A stretch of 54,584 nt of DNA from Mycetocola sp. Its GTDB lineage: Bacteria > Actinomycetota > Actinomycetes > Actinomycetales > Microbacteriaceae. The position numbers and the translations under genes were made by a program. The notes beneath the pieces were generated by a model. That model was not told the DNA's origin and searched no databases. It worked only from the letters and a program-made list of their open reading frames with translations. The stretch is from assembly GCF_025464835.1 (NCBI RefSeq), contig NZ_JAODMP010000003.1, positions 1-54,584 on the forward strand, given 5' to 3'. The stretch's first letter is position 1. Each line of letters opens with the position of its first letter. This document shows, in pieces, positions 48,039 to 54,584 of this stretch.

Positions 48039-49279
48039 CGGGGAACGCGCACTCCCTTGCCCACAACGGTGAGTCCCGAGTCCGTCACCGTGAAACCGCG
48101 GGCACGGTCACGATCGTGGTTGACGCCGATGGCGGCGCCGTCTTCGACGATGACCTCCTTGTCGAGGATCGCCCGTTTCACCACGGCATCCGGTCCGACG
48201 ATCACACGGTCGAACAGCACCGAGTCGGTGACGCTGGCACCAGACTCGATCTTCGACCATGCCCCGAGCACGCTGCGTTCGATGTGGGCACCGGAGATCA
48301 GCGAACCGAGCGAGACGATCGAATCAATGGTCTGACCCAGGTTGCCTTTCGCGTCGCGCACGAATTTCGCCGGCGGAGAGTTGAGCTGCTGGCTGAAGAT
48401 CGGCCACTCACTGTTGTACAGGTTGAAAATCGGCAGCGTCGAGATGAGATCCTGGTGCGCCTCGAAGAACGAGTCGATCGTCCCCACGTCACGCCAGTAG
48501 TACCGGTCACGGTCGGTCGACCCCGGCACGGTGTTGTTCTTGAGGTCGTAGACGCCGGCGTCACCGCGAGCGACGAAGTCGGGCACGATGTCGCCGCCCA
48601 TGTCGTGGTTGGAGTCGGTTCGCTCACCGTCACGCGTGACGGCATCGATGAGCGCGTCGGTGTTGAAGACGTAGTTACCCATCGAGGCGAGGACCTCATG
48701 GGGTGCGTCCGCGAGCCCTTCGGCGTTGATCGGCTTCTCGAGGAACTCGGCGATCTTCGTCGGGTCCTCCGGATCGAGCTGGATCACGCCGAACTGGTCG
48801 CTGAGCTCGATCGGCTGGCGGATCGCAGCGACCGTCGCACCATGACCCGAATCGATGTGGGCCTGAACCATGTCTCGGAAGTCCATCCGGTACACGTGGT
48901 CGGCACCGACGACGACGACGATGTCGGGCTTCTCGTCGCGGATGAGGTTGAGGCTCTGCAGGATCGCGTCGGCTGAACCGGAGAACCAGCGTTTCCCAAG
49001 CCGCTGCTGGGCCGGAACGGAGGCGACATAGGCGTTCAGGAGGCCGGACAGGCGCCAGGTCTGCGACACGTGACGGTCGAGGCTGTGCGACTTGTATTGG
49101 GTCAGAACGACGATCTGGGTGAAGCCTGAGTTGATCAGGTTGGACAGCGCGAAGTCGATCAGGCGGTACTGCCCAGCGAACGGCACAGCGGGTTTCGCCC
49201 GGTCAGCCGTAAGCGGCATGAGGCGTTTCCCTTCGCCACCGGCGAGAACAATTGCAAAGATCTTCTTCGTTGCGACCAT
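48035..49279 (-). CDS. glgC: Glucose-1-phosphate adenylyltransferase
   Basis: Makes ADP-glucose for glycogen or maltose-1-phosphate synthesis. The 414-aa protein has [30 protein letters not shown] (nucleotide-binding), [11 protein letters not shown] (Asp of the active site) and a C-terminal left-handed beta-helix domain (about 300-410). It is transcribed leaderless from TAGTCT, 7 nt from the ATG. It is divergent from glgA, as in mycobacteria (Rv1213/Rv1212c). serB overlaps downstream. Confidence 0.96.
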   Translation of the reverse strand: MVATKKIFAIVLAGGEGKRLMPLTADRAKPAVPFAGQYRLIDFALSNLINSGFTQIVVLTQYKSHSLDRHVSQTWRLSGLLNAYVASVPAQQRLGKRWFSGSADAILQSLNLIRDEKPDIVVVVGADHVYRMDFRDMVQAHIDSGHGATVAAIRQPIELSDQFGVIQLDPEDPTKIAEFLEKPINAEGLADAPHEVLASMGNYVFNTDALIDAVTRDGERTDSNHDMGGDIVPDFVARGDAGVYDLKNNTVPGSTDRDRYYWRDVGTIDSFFEAHQDLISTLPIFNLYNSEWPIFSQQLNSPPAKFVRDAKGNLGQTIDSIVSLGSLISGAHIERSVLGAWSKIESGASVTDSVLFDRVIVGPDAVVKRAILDKEVIVEDGAAIGVNHDRDRARGFTVTDSGLTVVGKGVRVPR

Positions 49280-49325
49280 GCCCCCCAGACTAGAGGCAAC
49301 CCCATACCTGTACTAGCTTCATGAC
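49280..49325. promoter_or_regulatory. Compact divergent glgC/glgA promoters
   Basis: The whole gap is 46 bp. Minus strand TAGTCT (49287-49292) stands 7 nt from the glgC ATG, and plus strand TAGCTT (49314-49319) stands 6 nt from the glgA ATG. Both layouts point to leaderless mRNAs, with only 21 bp between the two -10 boxes. Confidence 0.5.
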
Positions 49326-50513
49326 ATGCGAGTTGATCTTCTTACCCGAGAATACCCACCAGAAATCTACGGCGGAGCCGGCGTGCACGTCGCCGAGCTC
49401 GTCTCGGCCATGCGGGGGGAGATCGACGTCACCGTGCGCTGTTTCGGCGCCGAACGCACCGAAACGGACACCTTCGCCTATCGCGTTCCTGCCGAACTCG
49501 AGGGAGCGAACGGGGCGCTCACCACCCTCGGCACCGACCTGCTGATGGCGCAGGACGCCGCAGGGGCCGACCTCGTCCATTCGCACACCTGGTACGCGAA
49601 CGGCGCCGGGCATGTCGCGAAACTGCTCCACGGCATCCCGCACGTCGTCTCCGCGCACAGTCTCGAGCCGCTCCGCCCGTGGAAGGCTGAGCAGCTCGGC
49701 GGCGGCTACCGTGTCTCGAGCTGGATCGAGAAGACCGCGTTCGAGGCAGCGGATGCCGTCATCGCCGTCAGCAACGGCATGCGGCGTGACATCCTCCGGA
49801 GCTACCCGGCACTGGACGAGTCCCGCGTGCACACCATCTACAACGGCATCGACCTCGCCGCCTGGCAGCCCGTGCACGACGATGAGCTGGTCCGTTCGCT
49901 CGGAATCGACCCGACCCGCCCGAGCGTCGTGTTTGTCGGCCGGATCACGCGGCAGAAGGGCCTGCCGTACCTTCTCCGTGCCGCAGCCATGCTGCCTGCT
50001 GATGTGCAGCTCGTGCTCTGTGCCGGCGCCCCTGACACACCTGAGATCCTCGCCGAGGTCGAAGCGGGAGTGCGCGAACTGGCGAAAGAACGCTCTGGGG
50101 TGGTGTGGATCGACCGGCTGCTGCCGCGGAACGAGCTGTGCGCCGTACTCACCGCTGCCACCACGTTCGTATGCCCGTCGGTCTATGAACCGCTGGGCAT
50201 CGTCAACCTCGAGGCGATGGCCTGCGGCGCAGCCGTCGTCGGGACCGCGACCGGCGGCATCCCCGAAGTCGTCGAGGACGGTGTCACCGGCCGCCTTGTT
50301 CCCATCGAGCAGGTCACCGACGGCACAGGGACACCGGTCGACCCCGAGCGGTTCGTCGCCGACCTCGCCGCCACCCTCACCGAAGTGGTATCCGATCCGG
50401 ATGCCGCGAAGGCTATGGGCGAGGCCGGGCGGCTCCGCGCCGAACGCGAGTTCAGCTGGGACCGGATCGGTCGTGAGACCATCGCGCTGTACCGCTCGAT
50501 CGTGGCGCGCTGA
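49326..50513 (+). CDS. glgA: Glycogen synthase-type glycosyltransferase (GT4; GlgA/GlgM group)
   Basis: A 395-aa GT-B glycosyltransferase. The N-terminal half has REYPPEIYGGAGVHV, a donor/acceptor glycine-rich loop, and SHTWYANGAGHVAK. The C-terminal half has FVGRITRQKGLPYLLRA and the nucleotide-sugar site PSVYEPLGIVNLEAMACG (E-x7-E-like). The size and motifs match actinobacterial GlgA of GT4. In Mycobacterium the homologue (GlgM, Rv1212c) links ADP-glucose to glucose-1-phosphate, making maltose-1-phosphate for GlgE; which product is made here cannot be read from the sequence. It is paired with glgC. Confidence 0.9.
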   Translation: MRVDLLTREYPPEIYGGAGVHVAELVSAMRGEIDVTVRCFGAERTETDTFAYRVPAELEGANGALTTLGTDLLMAQDAAGADLVHSHTWYANGAGHVAKLLHGIPHVVSAHSLEPLRPWKAEQLGGGYRVSSWIEKTAFEAADAVIAVSNGMRRDILRSYPALDESRVHTIYNGIDLAAWQPVHDDELVRSLGIDPTRPSVVFVGRITRQKGLPYLLRAAAMLPADVQLVLCAGAPDTPEILAEVEAGVRELAKERSGVVWIDRLLPRNELCAVLTAATTFVCPSVYEPLGIVNLEAMACGAAVVGTATGGIPEVVEDGVTGRLVPIEQVTDGTGTPVDPERFVADLAATLTEVVSDPDAAKAMGEAGRLRAEREFSWDRIGRETIALYRSIVAR

Positions 50514-50550
50514 CGGGCGAGCCACGGCACGGCCGACCGGATCGGACGGA

Positions 50551-50556
50551 TAGGCT
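50551..50556 (+). promoter_or_regulatory. Candidate -10 (TAGGCT) of the ABC ATPase gene
   Basis: TAGGCT, 7 nt, then ATG 50564; again compatible with a leaderless mRNA. Confidence 0.45.
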
Positions 50557-50563
50557 AGAGAAC

Positions 50564-51346
50564 ATGTCGAGCGTTTTGCAGTTGAGTGACGTGTCCGTTG
50601 TGCGCAATGGCCGTGCGATCGTGGATTCCGTGTCGTGGACCGTCGAGGGGGACCAGCGCTGGGTGGTGCTCGGCCCCAATGGGGCAGGCAAGACCACCAT
50701 CCTGCAGCTCTCATCGACCCTCATGCACCCCAGTTCAGGAACTGTCGAGATCCTCGACTCCCAACTCGGCAAGGTCGACGTCTTCGATCTGCGCCCGCGG
50801 ATCGGAATCGCCTCGACAGCGATGGCCCGTCGGGTTCCTTTTGAGGAGACCGTGCTCGATGTCGTCATGACCGCCGCATACTCGGTCACCGGCCGTTGGA
50901 ACGAGGACTACGAGGACATCGACGTGAAGCGCGCCAGGCGCGTTCTCGCCGAGTGGCACCTCGAGGACCTCGCTGAGCGCCGGTTCGGAACCCTCAGCGA
51001 CGGCGAACAGAAGCGTGTGCAGATCGCACGCTCGGTCATGACCGACCCTGAGTTGCTTCTGCTCGACGAGCCGGCCGCCAGCCTCGACCTCGGCGCGCGC
51101 GAAGAGCTCGTCAAGCTGCTCGGTGGTTACGCCCAGTCGGAGGAATCGCCCGCCATCGTCATGGTCACCCACCACGTCGAGGAGGTTCCGGTCGGTTTCA
51201 CCCATGCCCTGCTCCTCAACGACGGCAAGGTCGTGGCATCCGGCCCGATCGCGGAGGCTCTCACCAGCGAGACGCTGACGGAGACCTTCGGTCTGCCGAT
51301 CACACTCAGCGAGACCGACGGCCGCTACAGCGCGCGTGCCCACTGA
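50564..51346 (+). CDS. Single ABC ATPase domain protein (YlmA-like)
   Basis: A 260-aa ABC-type ATPase with Walker A LGPNGAGKTTILQL (about 41-54), signature LSDGEQKRVQIARS (LSDGE in place of the usual LSGGQ), Walker B LLLLDEPAASLDLGA and the H-loop VTHHVEEV. No permease or binding-protein gene is next to it, so its membrane partner, if any, is elsewhere. It resembles the B. subtilis YlmA type more than typical importers, a tentative comparison. A leaderless start is likely. It lies 50 bp after glgA. Confidence 0.85.
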   Translation: MSSVLQLSDVSVVRNGRAIVDSVSWTVEGDQRWVVLGPNGAGKTTILQLSSTLMHPSSGTVEILDSQLGKVDVFDLRPRIGIASTAMARRVPFEETVLDVVMTAAYSVTGRWNEDYEDIDVKRARRVLAEWHLEDLAERRFGTLSDGEQKRVQIARSVMTDPELLLLDEPAASLDLGAREELVKLLGGYAQSEESPAIVMVTHHVEEVPVGFTHALLLNDGKVVASGPIAEALTSETLTETFGLPITLSETDGRYSARAH

Positions 51347-51360
51347 CGCCCGGCATCTGA

Positions 51361-51366
51361 TAAAGT
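51361..51366 (+). promoter_or_regulatory. Candidate -10 (TAAAGT, extended TG) of rpmE2
   Basis: TGA-TAAAGT has an extended -10 look and predicts a start near 51373, giving an 89-nt leader. I see no palindromic Zur-type operator in the leader. Confidence 0.4.
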
Positions 51367-51461
51367 AGGTAGCTGGCCCGATGGCCATCCGCTTTCTTGC
51401 CGCGCAGTCCGTGCGAGCGAGACTGAAACACAATCTCCTCTTACCTCACAAGGAAGTCCTC

Positions 51462-51713
51462 ATGAAGACTGACATCCACCCCGACTACAAGCCGGTTGTT
51501 TTCCGCGACCTCGCCTCAGGCGCAGTGTTCCTCACTCGCTCGACCGTTGGCAGCTCGAAGACCATGGAGTGGGAGGACGGCAACGTCTACCCCGTCATCG
51601 ACGTTGAGATCTCCTCTGAGTCGCACCCGTTCTACACGGGCAAGCAGCGCATCATGGACTCCGCAGGACGTGTCGAGAAGTTCAACAAGCGCTTCAAGGG
51701 CTTCGGCAACTAA
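51462..51713 (+). CDS. rpmE2: 50S ribosomal protein L31, type B
   Basis: An 83-aa L31 of the zinc-free type [21 protein letters not shown] and [24 protein letters not shown] are typical, and the zinc CxxC pairs of type A L31 are absent. In many bacteria the type B copy is made under zinc starvation. No second L31 gene or Zur site can be seen in this window. AAGGAAG precedes the ATG, and a UUCG hairpin terminates the message. Confidence 0.96.
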   Translation: MKTDIHPDYKPVVFRDLASGAVFLTRSTVGSSKTMEWEDGNVYPVIDVEISSESHPFYTGKQRIMDSAGRVEKFNKRFKGFGN

Positions 51714-51729
51714 CCGAAACCGTCTCACG

Positions 51730-51763
51730 CAAGGACCCGCAGTCTTCGGACTGCGGGTCCTTG
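51730..51763 (+). terminator. rpmE2 terminator
   Basis: A 15-bp stem with a UUCG tetraloop (51730-51744 with 51749-51763), followed by a short T-rich stretch. The same hairpin can also serve the convergent exonuclease gene. Confidence 0.9.
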
Positions 51764-51946
51764 TCGTTGGTGGCATGGCGGCTGTTCACCCGTGCCAAGG
51801 TGCCGGGTGCCGGGTGCCCGGGTCACGTACCCACGCGTTCCGCACGCCCTCACGCCGCACGCCGGATGACTACGACCGCAGCGAGTGAACTCGCCGCGCC
51901 GAGACCCGCACTCGAGACGCCGTGACGGCGCACCGGGGGAGTGGCC
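51764..51946. other. Gene-free convergent interval with short tandem repeats
   Basis: 183 bp between the rpmE2 terminator and the exonuclease stop. It contains an irregular tandem repeat (ggtgccggg units, about 51800-51826) and no credible gene. Confidence 0.5.
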
Positions 51947-52686
51947 TCAGCGCACCGGCCATCCGGTGGATGCCACAAAAGTGGCGTCACGCGTGCGGCG
52001 CATGTAGTCCTGAAAGCTGTCGGCCTGATCCTGGCACCAGCCGGCCTGCAACCGGTGCAACTCCAGGGCATCCACATCGAGTGAGTTGCCGTGGACACGA
52101 GCGATGGCCAGGGCCACCCGACCAGCGGCGATGGCGTCTGCTCCGGCATCGTGCGCTTCGGTGAGTTCGACACCGTAGTGGAGCGCCGCCGCCTCCAGAG
52201 TGCGCTTGCCTTTGCGGTACCGGTCCATGGCCTTGTCGATGACAAGCGGGTCGATGACCGGGGTCGGGTCGACAAGCGGCGCCACCGAATGTCTCACCGA
52301 CTCGTGGAACAGCAGCGAGAGGTCGTACGGGGCGTTGTAGATGACGACGGGGATGCCCGCGTCGAAGTAGCCGCGCAATTCGGCGACGATCTCAGCGACC
52401 ACGACGGCGGCTGGCCTGCCCTCTGCCCTCGCCCGTTCGGTGCTGATCCCGTGCACGGCCGTGGCCTGCTCGGGGATCTCAACACCGGGGTCGGCGAGCC
52501 AGTCGCGGCGGTGCAGGACGTCTCCGTGCCCGTTCAGCAGCCCGACGTTCGCGCTCACGATGCGGCTCGTGACCACGTCGATGCCTGTCGTCTCCAGGTC
52601 GAAGACGGCGAGGGAGTCTGACCACGGTGTTACTGCTGTTATCTGCACGGGGGCAACGTTAGGGCGGACCACCGACACGTCGTCGC

Positions 52687-52690
<4 letters not shown>
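51947..52690 (-). CDS. DnaQ/epsilon-like 3'-5' exonuclease
   Basis: A DEDDh-type exonuclease of about 247 aa. Motif I is LAVFDLETTGID (D-x-E), motif II lies around VIYNAPYDLSLL (Asp) and motif III is H-x4-D in TEAHDAGADA. Such proteins in actinobacteria are separate from the PolC/DnaE proofreading subunit; a role in proofreading, repair or RNA processing is possible. The start is unclear: GTG 52690 overlaps the treS stop (GTGA), and GTG 52648 (VQITAVTPW) is the shorter alternative. It is translationally coupled to treS if the former is right. Confidence 0.82.
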
Positions 52691-54435
<1,745 letters not shown>

Positions 54436-54584
54436 CGTGCTCCTCGTGGTCGTGGCCGGCCCGCATGCGCGGCCCGACGGGCCGACGGCAGGGCCCGCCC
54501 CGGACACGATAGGCGGATGATGCTGCGGGTGTCCGGGGTTGGGCGCCTCGGCGCGTCCTGGAGGCGCGGATCACCCGCACAATT
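54436..54584 (-). promoter_or_regulatory. Upstream region of treS
   Basis: On the minus strand, TATCGT (54506-54511) could be the -10, with a start near 54499. The 8-bp palindrome CGCATGCG (54462-54469) lies in a GGCCC-flanked context within the leader. The region is cut by the window edge. Confidence 0.3.

Noticed and set aside
51347-51461. Zur operator in the rpmE2 leader
   Set aside because: No AT-rich inverted repeat of the expected type is present.
51800-51826. ggtgcc tandem repeat as a regulatory repeat
   Set aside because: It is short, irregular and in a convergent gap; more likely slippage in a GC-rich spacer.

Overview
The window is a 54.6 kb piece of a high-GC (roughly 65%) actinobacterial chromosome. 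Gene content and order point to the family Microbacteriaceae: a PdtaR-type ANTAR regulator, proofreading-dead polA, four-S1 rpsA, a uvrB/uvrA/uvrC-rapZ-whiA block, sodA-gap-pgk-tpiA-secG-rbpA, a tkt-tal-pgi-zwf-opcA-pgl operon, ctaB/ctaA, sufBD-Rieske-sufC-sufT and divergent glgC/glgA. It looks like core chromosome throughout. No insertion sequence, prophage, CRISPR array or compositional island is visible.

Layout. 1-1.5 kb: tRNA-Leu(CAA), the ANTAR response regulator and a hotdog thioesterase. 1.5-13.3 kb: polA, a DUF885 metallopeptidase with an ATP-grasp ligase behind it, a very large secreted metallophosphoesterase with three copies of a C-terminal module, rpsA, a TetR regulator and coaE. 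13.3-22.9 kb: nucleotide excision repair genes uvrB, uvrA and uvrC with pcm between uvrB and uvrA, then rapZ and whiA. 23-27.4 kb: sodA, lower glycolysis (gap, pgk, tpiA), secG and rbpA. 27.5-35.6 kb, minus strand: a tightly overlapped pentose-phosphate/hexose operon. 35.9-38 kb: haem O/A synthesis. 38.2-42.3 kb: Suf Fe-S assembly. 42.3-51.7 kb: a PatB/MalY aminotransferase, an ABC-F ATPase, a SURF1 operon, fabG, serB, glgC/glgA, a lone ABC ATPase and rpmE2. 51.9-54.6 kb, minus strand: a DnaQ-like exonuclease and trehalose synthase treS, which carries an in-frame amber codon.

The genes fit one picture of central metabolism. Glucose-6-phosphate enters the pentose phosphate pathway (zwf with its assembly factor opcA, pgl, tal, tkt) or glycolysis (pgi, gap, pgk, tpiA). 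GlgC, the GT4 glucan synthase and TreS belong to alpha-glucan/trehalose metabolism. CtaB, CtaA and SURF1 mature cytochrome oxidase, and the Suf genes supply Fe-S clusters.

I found no convincingly new multi-gene system. The observations most worth a second look are the nonsense codon in treS; a strong excess of the octamer CGGATGCC/GGCATCCG across the window; a recurrent leaderless-promoter layout (TANNNT, 6-7 nt, start codon) at about ten genes; a possible leader peptide with a hairpin whose stop overlaps the ABC-F start; a dyad wrapped around the rpsA promoter; and the triplicated module of the secreted phosphoesterase. Start codons, promoters and counts were read by eye without software.
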